64,000 bases of DNA from a bacterium (lineage in GTDB: Bacteria > SAR324 > XYD2-FULL-50-16): the NCBI GenBank assembly GCA_024275165.1, contig JAJRZQ010000037.1, forward strand, positions 140,961-204,960, read 5' to 3'. Under the pieces are notes generated by a model, which was not told the DNA's origin, did no database searches, and saw nothing but the letters and a program-made list of their open reading frames with translations. Each line of letters begins with the position of its first letter. Within the stretch, counting starts at the first letter, position 1. Positions 49,501 to 58,497 of this stretch are shown here, piece after piece. A program made the translations under genes and the position numbers.

Positions 49501-50296
49501 TTCCATCCTGGCTAAAACCCAATACCCCAACTTTGAACTGATCATCGTGGATAATGGAAGCGCGCAGGCAGAAACCCTAGCCTATTTTGAGAAAATCAAA
49601 CAAGACGCAAGGGTGCGCGTTTTGCGTTACGACATCCCCTTTAACTTCTCCAAACTCAATAATTTAGCCGTACCCGCAGCCGAGGGTAAAATTTTAGGGC
49701 TCATCAACAACGATTTGGAAGTCCTCCAAGGCAACTGGCTGGAAGAAATGGTTTCTCACGCGGCCCGACCTGAAATCGGCTGCGTGGGGGCCAAGCTGCT
49801 TTATCCCCATGGCGCCCTGCAGCATGGAGGCGTCATCGTCGGCCTCGGCGGGGTCGCCGGGCACTCCCACAAGGGTTTCCCCGGCTCCCACCCCGGCCAC
49901 GCCCGCAGACTGCAACTCATCCATAATCTTTCCGCCGTCACCGCGGCCTGTCTTTTGATTCGAAAAGAAGTCTACTTAGAAGTGGGCCAACTAGATGAAA
50001 CAAACCTAAAAATCGCCTTTAACGATGTGGATTTTTGCCTGAAAGTAAAACAAAGGGGCTATTGGAACCTGATTACCCCCTATGCCGAACTCATTCATCA
50101 CGAGTCGGCGACAAGGGGTTATGAAGACAACCCGGAAAAGGTCGCCCGTTTTGAAAAGGAAAAAGCTTATATGGCAAACAAATGGGGGCCGACCTTAGCC
50201 ATCGACCCCTTTTACAACCCCAACTTCACCCTGGATCGAGAAGACTTCTCCTTAGCCGATCAACCCCGCATGCCCAAGCCTTGGTTGAACCCATGA
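46529..50296 (+). CDS. Giant fusion: methyltransferase, WbdD-like kinase-like region, coiled coil and two GT2 domains
   Basis: About 1255 residues. Domain order: a SAM methyltransferase (VLEIGCGLGAITRLLGERCG at ~87, LLAPGGVLVVAIENQLG later); a region to ~550 with VEFVPFNLKVTAQGELLPFD at ~432-451 then QEWAAPRPIPLNW, resembling the Asn and DxEW-type catalytic segment of WbdD-like LPS kinases; a coiled coil (~572-625); GT2 domain one (~711-960) with ISVILPTYNPPEVWLRKAI, DDASTDST, LDHDDELTEDAL and SDEDKY; GT2 domain two (~972-1240) with VDNGSAQAET, LINNDLEVL and FNDVDFCLKVKQRG. In E. coli O8/O9a WbdD, methyltransferase, kinase and coiled coil end chain growth before Wzm/Wzt export. Here glycosyltransferases are fused on. 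The ATG at 46529 overlaps rfbB, and the stop overlaps wzm by ATGA. Confidence 0.83.
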
Positions 50297-51093
50297 AAGC
50301 CTTTTTACAGTTTATCGCCCTCACTTGGCGCTATCGGCACCCCATTGGGGTCATGACCCGGCAAGAGATTCTCTCGCGTTATGCCGGTAGTCTCTTAGGC
50401 TTTGCCTGGACCATCACCCACCCCTTGGTAACCATCGCCCTGTTTTGGTTTGTTTTTTCTAAAGGCTTTAAGGTTGCCCCCGCTGCGGGGGTTCCTTTTT
50501 TGAGTTGGTTTATTTGCGCTTACGCGGTCTGGCAAACCTTTTCCGAGGCTTTAACCGCCTCCAGTCAGAGCCTGATTCGCAACCAGGCCTTGATTAAAAA
50601 AACCACCTTTCCCGCGCAAATTCTCCCCCTTGTGGCCGTGTTCTCCAGCCTCATCAACGGGCTGGTTTTGTTGGTTCTGCTCTTGGTCGTCTTGGTCTAT
50701 CAGGGAATTGAGTTCCACTTTATGGCCTGGCAGGTTCTTTATTACTATTTTGCTCTGCTGCTGCTCGCTTTGGGGCTGGGCTGGCTCTTTTCGGCTGCCG
50801 CCGTACTGGTGCGAGACCTCTTACAGGTGGTGCAGGTGATTTTGCAAGTCGGTTTTTGGGCCACCCCGATTTTTTATCAACCCGAGATTTTTGGCCCGAC
50901 GATTCTCCGCTTTTTAAAATTAAACCCGATTTTTTACCTGACCGAGGGCTTCCGCAACGCCTTGCTTTACAATCAACCCTTTTGGGCAGACCCCTTGCAA
51001 ATGGCGTATTTTTGGGTTTTTACCTTGCTTCTCTTAGGCCTGGGCGGCTTCGCCTTTTCCCGTCTCAAACCCGATTTGGCAGAGAACCTATGA
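50293..51093 (+). CDS. wzm: ABC-2 type polysaccharide export permease Wzm (copy 2)
   Basis: 266 residues with about six helices. It has MTRQEILSRYAGSLLGFAWT and ITHPLVTIALFWFVF, then a SLIRNQALIKKTTFPAQILP loop and the C-terminal GFWATPIFYQPEIFG and LKLNPIFYLTEGFRNALLY. The start at 50293 is set by the ATGA overlap with the giant gene; a longer open frame upstream lies inside that gene. It forms an exporter with the next gene. It is clearly diverged from copy 1 at 1789, so the two are not a recent duplication. Confidence 0.93.
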   Translation: MKAFLQFIALTWRYRHPIGVMTRQEILSRYAGSLLGFAWTITHPLVTIALFWFVFSKGFKVAPAAGVPFLSWFICAYAVWQTFSEALTASSQSLIRNQALIKKTTFPAQILPLVAVFSSLINGLVLLVLLLVVLVYQGIEFHFMAWQVLYYYFALLLLALGLGWLFSAAAVLVRDLLQVVQVILQVGFWATPIFYQPEIFGPTILRFLKLNPIFYLTEGFRNALLYNQPFWADPLQMAYFWVFTLLLLGLGGFAFSRLKPDLAENL

Positions 51094-52427
51094 GCGAGAT
51101 CATTCGTGCCCAAGGCTTAACCAAGTCCTACAAGCTCTACCCCAATCCAAAAGCCCGCTTAAAGGAATGGCTCCACCCCTTGCGCAAGAAATATCACCAC
51201 CCCTTCATGGCCTTAAAGGGGGTCAGCTTTTCCGTGCAAGAGGGGGAAACCCTCGGCATCGTGGGGCAAAACGGCTCGGGCAAATCGACCTTGCTGCAAA
51301 TCATCACCGGGGTCTTGGCCCACAGCTCCGGCAGCTTGGAGGTCAAAGGCAAGATCGCGGCCCTATTGGAGCTGGGCGCCGGGTTTGACAAGGAGCTAAC
51401 GGGTCGGCAAAACCTCTATCTCAATGGGGCGATTCAAGGCTTAAGCCGTCACGAGGTGGAAGACAGCATAGAAGAGATCCAAGAGTTCGCCCAAATTGGG
51501 GAGTTTTTTGATCAGCCGGTCCGGCTTTACTCCTCAGGAATGTTTGTTCGCCTCGCCTTTTCCGCGGCCATCCATGTGAACCCGGATATCCTGATTGTAG
51601 ACGAAGCCTTGAGTGTGGGGGATGTCAAATTTCAAAACAAATGCTTTCGCAAATTCAACCAGTTTAAAGAAGCGGGAAAAACGATTCTCTTTGTCACCCA
51701 CGGCACGGACTTAATTACCAAGCATTGCGACCGGGCCCTGTTGCTCCATCAAGGCGACCTGCTTTTAGACGGCGAGCCCAACAAGGTGATCAATCGCTAC
51801 CTCGAGTTGCTCTTAGGCCCCCAAAGCAAAACCGCTTCAGCCCCACCCAAGCCTTCGCAGGTCACAAAGAGACTCACCCTCGACCCTGGAAACTGGGCAG
51901 AGTACCCCAAAGAAATACAGCGCTTTGCCCAAGCCCACCCCGAACAAGACCTTTGCCCCAAAAACCCGGTTTACAACCCCAACGAGCACCGCTACGGCAA
52001 CCGGCAAGGGGAAATCCTCAATTTTTTGCTCTACGCAAAGGGGCAATGCAACCCCTTGCAGTTTGAGATGGGAGACAATTTAGAGGTTTTTGCTCTTTAC
52101 CGGTTCCATCAGTCCGCCTCGATTCCCGTTTACGGCCTGACCTTAAAAACCCTCGACGGGGTTGAGGTCACCGGCATCAACAACCTGGGGGAGAAAAAAA
52201 AGGTTACCGCAAAAGAAGCGGGCGAGTACAGCCTTCTGCATTTTGTCCTCCCCCTCAACCTCATTCCCGGGGAATACTTCATCAGCCTAGGCCTTGCCTC
52301 CTTTGAAGGGGGAGAAGTGATTCCCCTCGAGCGCCGTTATGATTTGATTCACCTCAAGATAAAGGGGACTTCGGGCCGCTACGGCCTCGTTGACCTAGGT
52401 CAAGCGATGCAAGAACTGAGCGGCTAG
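51090..52427 (+). CDS. wzt: ABC transporter ATP-binding protein Wzt (copy 2)
   Basis: 445 residues from the ATG in the ATGA overlap with wzm. ATPase domain: IIRAQGLTKSYKLYPNPKAR, LGIVGQNGSGKSTLLQIIT (Walker A), YSSGMFVRLAFSAAIHVNPD (signature), ILIVDEALSVGD (Walker B) and LFVTHG. After ~residue 255 comes a separate domain with EHRYGNRQGEILNFLLY and a beta-rich MGDNLEVFALYRF stretch, the pattern of Wzt C-terminal carbohydrate-binding domains (RYGxxxAxI-like). This domain would read the end of the chain made or capped by the giant upstream protein. It is the last gene of the rfb operon. Confidence 0.94.
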   Translation: MSEIIRAQGLTKSYKLYPNPKARLKEWLHPLRKKYHHPFMALKGVSFSVQEGETLGIVGQNGSGKSTLLQIITGVLAHSSGSLEVKGKIAALLELGAGFDKELTGRQNLYLNGAIQGLSRHEVEDSIEEIQEFAQIGEFFDQPVRLYSSGMFVRLAFSAAIHVNPDILIVDEALSVGDVKFQNKCFRKFNQFKEAGKTILFVTHGTDLITKHCDRALLLHQGDLLLDGEPNKVINRYLELLLGPQSKTASAPPKPSQVTKRLTLDPGNWAEYPKEIQRFAQAHPEQDLCPKNPVYNPNEHRYGNRQGEILNFLLYAKGQCNPLQFEMGDNLEVFALYRFHQSASIPVYGLTLKTLDGVEVTGINNLGEKKKVTAKEAGEYSLLHFVLPLNLIPGEYFISLGLASFEGGEVIPLERRYDLIHLKIKGTSGRYGLVDLGQAMQELSG

Positions 52428-52490
52428 GCGCATTCGAGTTTACCCGCGCGCAGGCAGAGCATAAAATCAAATTCCGCCCCCCCCTTCTCC

Positions 52491-52519
52491 TTGCCCAAGC
52501 AGCGATTTCTGGTTATAAT
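52491..52519 (+). promoter_or_regulatory. Strong candidate sigma-70 promoter before the mutS operon
   Basis: TTGCCC (52491-52496), a 17-nt spacer and a perfect TATAAT (52514-52519) lie 28 nt before the ATG of the small gene at 52548. This is the best promoter match seen in the window. It marks the boundary between the glycan genes and the housekeeping genes. Confidence 0.65.
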
Positions 52520-52547
52520 CAGGCAAAATTTTCCCTGATCCTTCCCT

Positions 52548-52778
52548 ATGGCCTTATTTGACTTTAAGAAAAAAACATCCCGCCAATACCTGCTTTTAAG
52601 CCCCGCGCCCACAGAGAACAGCTTATTGAGCGGCGAGGGGCAAATGGACTGGGCGCTGTTAAGTCAAGAAGAACTCGATGAAAAGGTAGAGAGCAATGAA
52701 TTAGCTGAGGATTCCCGCCTCTTCATTGTGGAACGGGAAGTAAAAATCCACTTCCAAAAAACGACCCACCTCGATTGA
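52548..52778 (+). CDS. Small hypothetical protein before mutS
   Basis: 76 residues (MALFDFKKKTSRQYLLLSP to HFQKTTHLD), acidic in the middle (SQEELDEKVESNELAEDSRL), with no membrane segment. I recognise no family. It has its own strong promoter 28 nt upstream but no clear ribosome binding site. It ends 4 nt before mutS, so it is probably the leader gene of the mutS-amidase operon. Confidence 0.6.
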   Translation: MALFDFKKKTSRQYLLLSPAPTENSLLSGEGQMDWALLSQEELDEKVESNELAEDSRLFIVEREVKIHFQKTTHLD

Positions 52779-52782
52779 TCCC

Positions 52783-55407
52783 ATGACCACAGCCCCGGCC
52801 AAAACCACCCCCATGCTGGAGCATTTTTATCAAGTCAAGCGGGAGTACCCCGATACCCTGATTTTTTACCGCATGGGCGAATTCTACGAGATGTTTGGCC
52901 AAGACGCGGTAATCGGTTCCGGTATTTTAGACATTGCCTTGACCAGTCGAGATAAAAAAAAGGCCAATGCCTTGCCCATGTGCGGCATTCCCGCCCATTC
53001 TTACGAAACCTATGTCAATAAGCTGACCAAAGCAGGGCACAAGGTCGCCATTTGCGACCAACTAGAAGACCCCGCCCAAGCCAAAGGGCTGGTCAAAAGA
53101 GGGGTAACCCGGGTCATCACCCCCGGTACCGTGCTTTCCACCCAGTTACTCGAAGAGGGAAAAAATCAATTCATCGCCGCCCTTGCTTGGGAAGAAAACA
53201 ACCCGATTTTAGGGGTTGCCTTTGCCGACCTCACCACGGGCGAATTCGAGTTTGAACAGGGCTCGCTGCTGAGCGTCAGCGAGCTGATCCAACGCTTCCA
53301 GCCGGTGGAATTGTTATTCTCCGCCGATGCGGAGGGAGCCCTCCCCTCCTCCTGCCGAGACTGTCTCCAGGGGCTGCACAAACAGCCCCACTTAGAAGCC
53401 TTAAGCCCTCAAGCCTTTCACCTCCAAACCGCGCGACGCGCCCTGCTAGAGCATTTTGCCCTCCAAAGCCTCGACCCCTTTGGCTTAGAAAACAAACCCC
53501 AAGCCCAACAGGCCTGCGGCGCCCTCTTAGGATATCTCCAGGCGACCCAAAAAAACGCGCTCCGTCACCTGACTCACTTAAAGACCGCTCCCCGTCAAGG
53601 GGTCATGCTGCTCGATGAGGCGACGATCCGCAATTTAGAGCTTTTCGAGCCCCTCCAAACAAGCTTAGAGGATCACAGCCTCATCCGCCTTTTAGACCAA
53701 ACCCAAACCCCCATGGGGGCCAGGTTGCTCAAGCGTTGGCTCTTAACGCCCTTGACCGACCGAGCTGCCTTGAGCAAACGGCACCAAGCCGTAGCATATT
53801 TGATCCGGCAATTCTACCAGGCCGAAGAACTGATCCAACTCTTAAAGGGGGTCAACGACCTAGAGCGCATCCTCGCCCGTTTGAGCTTGCCTTTAGGCGG
53901 GTTAAACGATCTCTTGCGCCTCCGCTCGGGACTCGCCCCCTTAGGGGAGCTTGCCCGGGCCTTGCAGGCATTGGACGAGCCCGCCTTGCAACAAGACTTC
54001 GCCCAGTTTGACCCTCTTTTAGACCAATACGAGTTGCTGAGCGGCTACCTGCAAGATCAACCGAACCTAAAAACCGGGGAAGGGGGTTATATCCGCCCCG
54101 GGGTCAACCGTGAACTCGACGAGCTGCGCTCTCTCGGTCAAGACAGCAAAAGCCACCTCGCGGCCTTGGAGGAACGAGAAAAAACCCGCACGGGGATTCA
54201 CAGCTTAAAAGTGGGGTACAATCGGGTCTTTGGCTATTACTTGGAAATATCCAACGCCAACAAGCACTTAGCTCCAAAAGAATACATTAGAAAACAAACC
54301 TTGGCCAACGCCGAGCGCTACCTTACCCCGGAGCTGAAAGAACTGGAAGAAAAGATCACCAGCGCGGAAGAAGAAGCGCGAGAGATCGAGCAAGAGCTTT
54401 TAAGGCGCCTTTTAGACCAGATCAAAGGCCAATTGAGCCGCATCCAGCGCACGGCGCGGCGCGTCGCGCAAATTGATGTCCTCTGCAACCTCGCCGCCCT
54501 GGCGCGCAGTCGCAACTACAGCCGCCCCGAACTGCTCGCAAAAGAGGCCCCCCCTCGTTTGCGTATCCTCGGCGGTCGCCATCCGGTCATCGAAAGCCTC
54601 TTTGAAGAAGAACCCTTCATCGCCAACGATTGCGAACTGGATTCCAAAACCCAATACATCAGCGTCATCACCGGCCCCAACATGGGGGGCAAGTCCACCT
54701 ACATGCGCCAAGTCGCCTTGATTTGCCTCCTAGCCCAGATGGGCAGCTTCGTGCCCGCCCAAAAAGCCGTACTTCCCTTGTTTGAGCGCGTCTTCACCCG
54801 AGTCGGGGCCGCCGACAATCTAGCCCGAGGACAATCCACCTTCATGGTGGAGATGAACGAGGCGGCAGCGATTTTAAACAACGCCAATGAGCGTTCCTTG
54901 GTGATTTTAGACGAGATCGGGCGGGGGACCAGCACCTTTGACGGCATCAGCATCGCCTGGTCCATTTTAGAATTCCTCCATAAAAAGCGCGTCCCCACCC
55001 TCTTTGCCACCCACTACCATGAATTGATCCTCTTAGAAGACCAACTCAAGGGAGTAAAAAACGAAAAGGTCGAGGTGGAAGAAGAGGGAGAGCAGATTCT
55101 CTTTTTAAGAAAAATCACCGCAGGTCGGGCGCACAAAAGCTACGGCATTCAGGTCGCCAGCTTGGCGGGCCTCCCCTTTGAGGTGGTGATGCGCGCCAAA
55201 AGCCTACTCCAAGAATTAGAACGAGCAGAAAGCAATTTAAGCGGAAAAAAACAACAGGCCCTCCGCAAGGCCGCTAGCCAACAATTGACCTTTGCCCCCC
55301 TAGAAGAGCCCTGGATGCAAGATTTAAGAGACTTTGACCTAAACCAGTCCACCCCCTTGCAAGCGATGGAATTTTTATACCACTTAAAAGAAAAGGTGGG
55401 TAAATGA
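52783..55407 (+). CDS. mutS: DNA mismatch repair protein MutS
   Basis: 874 residues, full length. It recognises mismatches and starts MutL-dependent repair. The N-terminal mismatch-binding motif is FYRMGEFYEMFGQDA (GxFYExF). Later parts are the connector, the clamp with LKVGYNRVFGYYLEISNANK, and the ATPase with ITGPNMGGKSTYMRQVA (Walker A), ARGQSTFMVEMNEAA, VILDEIGRGTSTFDGISIAW (Walker B and dimer signature) and LFATHYHEL. It overlaps the next gene by ATGA. Confidence 0.98.
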   Translation: MTTAPAKTTPMLEHFYQVKREYPDTLIFYRMGEFYEMFGQDAVIGSGILDIALTSRDKKKANALPMCGIPAHSYETYVNKLTKAGHKVAICDQLEDPAQAKGLVKRGVTRVITPGTVLSTQLLEEGKNQFIAALAWEENNPILGVAFADLTTGEFEFEQGSLLSVSELIQRFQPVELLFSADAEGALPSSCRDCLQGLHKQPHLEALSPQAFHLQTARRALLEHFALQSLDPFGLENKPQAQQACGALLGYLQATQKNALRHLTHLKTAPRQGVMLLDEATIRNLELFEPLQTSLEDHSLIRLLDQTQTPMGARLLKRWLLTPLTDRAALSKRHQAVAYLIRQFYQAEELIQLLKGVNDLERILARLSLPLGGLNDLLRLRSGLAPLGELARALQALDEPALQQDFAQFDPLLDQYELLSGYLQDQPNLKTGEGGYIRPGVNRELDELRSLGQDSKSHLAALEEREKTRTGIHSLKVGYNRVFGYYLEISNANKHLAPKEYIRKQTLANAERYLTPELKELEEKITSAEEEAREIEQELLRRLLDQIKGQLSRIQRTARRVAQIDVLCNLAALARSRNYSRPELLAKEAPPRLRILGGRHPVIESLFEEEPFIANDCELDSKTQYISVITGPNMGGKSTYMRQVALICLLAQMGSFVPAQKAVLPLFERVFTRVGAADNLARGQSTFMVEMNEAAAILNNANERSLVILDEIGRGTSTFDGISIAWSILEFLHKKRVPTLFATHYHELILLEDQLKGVKNEKVEVEEEGEQILFLRKITAGRAHKSYGIQVASLAGLPFEVVMRAKSLLQELERAESNLSGKKQQALRKAASQQLTFAPLEEPWMQDLRDFDLNQSTPLQAMEFLYHLKEKVGK

Positions 55408-57218
55408 AGGTTTTGCTCCTCCCTCTCTTGGCTTTCCTGCTTTGGTCTACCCCACTACAAGCAGCAGACCGAGTTGACCGCATCTACAACAAAGCGGCCC
55501 GAGACTTTCATCAGCTCTATAAAGACACGCCCTTTCGGGATCGGGCCGACAACTGGATCGCGACCATCGAACGCTTCAAGGCGATTACCGAGCATCACCC
55601 CAAACACCGCAGGGCGGCCCATTCTCTGCTCAACATCGGCCTGCTCTACAGTTCCTTGTACAAATGGAACCATCAAAAAAACTACTTGGAGCAGGCGATC
55701 ATTTTTTTTCGCAGGCTTGTTGCCGACTACCCCAAAAGCGCTTTGGCCGATGATGGGCAATATCGTCTAGCAGAGATCTACGAGATTTTTTTAAAAGACC
55801 CCCAGCGGGCCTACATCGAGTACCAAAAACTCATTGAACTCTTCCCCCGCGGCGACTTTGTCCCCTATGCCAAGAAAAAATTAGAAAAACTCAAACCCCC
55901 GCCCCAAACGGCCCAACTCAAGCCAGACCAAAGCGGGGCCCAAGCCGCCGCCCCGGAAGAACTCATGAAAATCCAAATGGGCGGGCTGGATTACGCGACC
56001 GCAGAGAGTCAACCCGCGGGGCTAACCAGTCGGGTAGATTATTGGTCCAGCAGCGATTGGAGCCGCATGGTGATCAATGTAGCCAAGCCCATTCACTATA
56101 AATATCAAGTTTTAAAGGCCGACAAAAAGCTGGGCAAGGGCCGCAGAATGTATATCGACCTCTATAAGGCCTACCTCCCCAAGGGGTTTAAGAAGCGCAT
56201 CGCCGCCAATGACGGCCTCATCACCCAGGCGCGAATCGCCCAATTCAATACCGAAACCGTGCGTATTGTGTTGGATTTAGCTAGTTTAAAACGGATCAAA
56301 GTCTTTCATCTAGAACTACCCAAACAATACAAGGTGGTCATCGACATCTTAGGGGAGTCTGCCCTTGCGGGGGGCCTTCCCCCCAAAAAAACCCAAAAAA
56401 CGACCTCCCCCCGGGCACCCCGACCCAGCATCCCCATCAACCCGCCCCAGGCTTACGACACAAAAAAATCCTCTCCCGCCCCGAGCAAGCACAAAGAGAC
56501 CAAGCCCGCCATCAGCCTGTCTAAAGCTTTAGGTCTCAAGGTCAACCGCATCATTTTAGACCCGGGCCATGGGGGAAGAGACCCCGGTGCCTTGGGCTTT
56601 CAGCAAAAGGAAAAAAACCTCGCTCTCAAGCTGGCCTTACTCGTCAAAAAAGAGCTTCAAACCAAGTTGCCGGGGATGGAGGTTCTGCTAACCCGCTCTA
56701 AAGACCGCTACATCAGCTTGGAAGCGAGAACAGCCTTTGCCAATCAAAACAAGGGAGACCTCTTTGTTTCGATTCACTTAAACGCGAGCCGCAAACACCA
56801 AGTTTCGGGAATGGAGACCTACTACCTCAACCTAACCACGGATAACGACGCCTTAGCCTTAGCCGCCACGGAAAACCAAACCAGTCGAAGAGGCATCGCC
56901 CAGCTACAAAATCTATTAAAAAACTTAATGACCAATTCCAAAATCACCGAATCCAACGAATTGGCGCAATTAATCCAGGCGGAAACCATTCACCACATAC
57001 ACCGCAGCAAGCTTATCCATTTGCGCAACCTAGGGGTGAAGCAGGCGCCTTTTGTTGTCTTGCTCGGCGCTAACATGCCCAGCGTATTGGTCGAGGCGGG
57101 TTTCATCTCCAACAAACGGGAAAACGACTTGCTGAAAAAGAGGAAATACCGCAAAGTTGTAGCTCAGGGCATCTTCAAGGGCCTCAAAAAATACCTGGTA
57201 TTGACCCAAAGCTTATAA
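55404..57218 (+). CDS. N-acetylmuramoyl-L-alanine amidase with TPR and AMIN domains
   Basis: 604 residues. A signal peptide (LLLPLLAFLLWSTPLQAAD) directs it to the periplasm. Residues ~25-165 hold TPR-like repeats similar to YfiO/YbgF (HSLLNIGLLYSSLYKW, ALADDGQYRLAEIYEIFLKD). Residues ~205-310 are an AMIN domain, then a Pro/Lys/Ser-rich linker, then the Amidase_3 zinc hydrolase (~378-600): RIILDPGHGGRDPGALG, VLLTRSKDRYISLEAR, DLFVSIHLNAS and PSVLVEAGFISN, with both zinc His, Glu and the catalytic Glu. It cuts the peptide from MurNAc, as AmiC does in daughter-cell separation. The N-terminal TPR is unusual for E. coli AmiC but seen in delta-type proteobacteria. Confidence 0.93.
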   Translation: MKVLLLPLLAFLLWSTPLQAADRVDRIYNKAARDFHQLYKDTPFRDRADNWIATIERFKAITEHHPKHRRAAHSLLNIGLLYSSLYKWNHQKNYLEQAIIFFRRLVADYPKSALADDGQYRLAEIYEIFLKDPQRAYIEYQKLIELFPRGDFVPYAKKKLEKLKPPPQTAQLKPDQSGAQAAAPEELMKIQMGGLDYATAESQPAGLTSRVDYWSSSDWSRMVINVAKPIHYKYQVLKADKKLGKGRRMYIDLYKAYLPKGFKKRIAANDGLITQARIAQFNTETVRIVLDLASLKRIKVFHLELPKQYKVVIDILGESALAGGLPPKKTQKTTSPRAPRPSIPINPPQAYDTKKSSPAPSKHKETKPAISLSKALGLKVNRIILDPGHGGRDPGALGFQQKEKNLALKLALLVKKELQTKLPGMEVLLTRSKDRYISLEARTAFANQNKGDLFVSIHLNASRKHQVSGMETYYLNLTTDNDALALAATENQTSRRGIAQLQNLLKNLMTNSKITESNELAQLIQAETIHHIHRSKLIHLRNLGVKQAPFVVLLGANMPSVLVEAGFISNKRENDLLKKRKYRKVVAQGIFKGLKKYLVLTQSL

Positions 57219-57221
57219 ATC

Positions 57222-57911
57222 ATGCGTCTTTATTTTTTCTTTTTCACTGCCCTATTTTTACTGACCTCTTGTAGTTCGGTGGCGCTGGATGAGGTTTCCA
57301 ACCTCATGGTTCGGGAAAAATTACGCGACAAATTGAACCTCTCCAATCGCGCCTTTGAAAACTACATGCTTTTGCAAAAGCGCTTAGGGGTTTTCATTCT
57401 CATCAAGCCTTCCCATGCGCCCTCAAGCCTGACCGCCCCCTTAGCCCAGGCCATTTCCACTCGTCTTGCCCAACATCACCTTTTCCCCTCCGTGATGGAC
57501 GACAGCAACTTCAAGGCCCGGCTAGCTCAAAACCCCAAGCTCAAGCAAAAGGCTGAAATCTACTTCGACACCCTAAGCTTTGTGGCGGTCAGTGATCGAG
57601 ACCTTTCCAACGCCATCGGCAAAGCCTTAAAACTCGACCAATTCTTCTTGATTCAGCTAGATCAATGGCCGGCCCAAAATACCTCAAAAAACCAGCCCAT
57701 CCGCTTCAAAGCTCGACTGGTGGACGCGTACCGAGGTGACATCTTATGGACGGGCATCGCGGAAGAGCCCCTAGACCCAGAAGAGTTCCAACAGGCCAAA
57801 GAACATGCCTTAAAGCTAGTAGAGCGGCTCACCGAAAAACTGCAATTGCGCTTCCGACGCAAATGGCACCGCCTGCGCTACAACGGCTTAAAGGGGGAAA
57901 ATGTTGGTTAA
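57222..57911 (+). CDS. Predicted lipoprotein, unknown function
   Basis: 229 residues. A basic start, a hydrophobic stretch and the lipobox LTSC (Cys17) mark an outer- or inner-membrane lipoprotein. The mature part contains NLSNRAFENYMLLQKRLGVF and FFLIQLDQWPAQNTSKN, and a SYRGDILW-like DAYRGDILWTGIAEEPLD that resembles periplasmic lipoprotein folds with an alpha/beta layout. I do not recognise the family. It is 3 nt after the amidase and overlaps the next gene by 11 nt, so all are one operon. Confidence 0.75.
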   Translation: MRLYFFFFTALFLLTSCSSVALDEVSNLMVREKLRDKLNLSNRAFENYMLLQKRLGVFILIKPSHAPSSLTAPLAQAISTRLAQHHLFPSVMDDSNFKARLAQNPKLKQKAEIYFDTLSFVAVSDRDLSNAIGKALKLDQFFLIQLDQWPAQNTSKNQPIRFKARLVDAYRGDILWTGIAEEPLDPEEFQQAKEHALKLVERLTEKLQLRFRRKWHRLRYNGLKGENVG

Positions 57912-58497
57912 GGGCGCGCAACGCATCAAAACTTGGTTTTTTGGCCCCAATATCGAGCACCTGATGCTCGATGAATTCCGCCACAACCCCTTGGCAGGCT
58001 ACCTCCAGGTCTATTTCGAGCAACACCGCATGATCGCGGGGTTATACCGGGTCTTGGTCACCGCCTTTTTAAGCTTTGTGTTGTTGGTGAGCTTGATGAT
58101 CTACAACAGCCTCGGCAGCAGCCAACTCCCTACCTGGGGGTTTTTGGCCTTGGGGCTAGCCGATATTTTACTTTTGTTGGGTGGGGTCAAGGTCTTAAAA
58201 GAGATTCGTCGTTACCGACTCAAGAGCCAAGCCATGCTGGCAGAGGTCTATGAGCAGCTAAAAAGGGATTTAAACCGCTTTGAAAAAATCAAGGATGAGA
58301 CCGGTTTGTTGGCCAGTGCCCAAAAAATGCTCAAGAAAAAGCTGCGTCTCTTGCAAGGCGACGGCAACGATCCCCCGACAACCGGGCATTCCGGCTGGGA
58401 TGCGCAATTCTGCGAGACCTGCGGTCACAAAGTCGAGATGCTGGAGGAATCTTGCCCGGCCTGCGGTTTGGTCTTTGAAGAAAACCGACCTAATTAG
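57901..58497 (+). CDS. Membrane protein with C-terminal zinc ribbon, unknown function
   Basis: 198 residues. Two membrane helices (~50-70 and ~77-97) are followed by a charged helical region and a zinc ribbon: Cys171, Cys174, Cys185 and Cys188 in FCETCGHKVEML and SCPACGLVFEEN. The first 45 residues include FGPNIEHLMLDEFRHNPL. No family is recognised. It overlaps the lipoprotein by 11 nt and converges on recJ with an 8-nt overlap. Confidence 0.7.
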   Translation: MLVKGAQRIKTWFFGPNIEHLMLDEFRHNPLAGYLQVYFEQHRMIAGLYRVLVTAFLSFVLLVSLMIYNSLGSSQLPTWGFLALGLADILLLLGGVKVLKEIRRYRLKSQAMLAEVYEQLKRDLNRFEKIKDETGLLASAQKMLKKKLRLLQGDGNDPPTTGHSGWDAQFCETCGHKVEMLEESCPACGLVFEENRPN

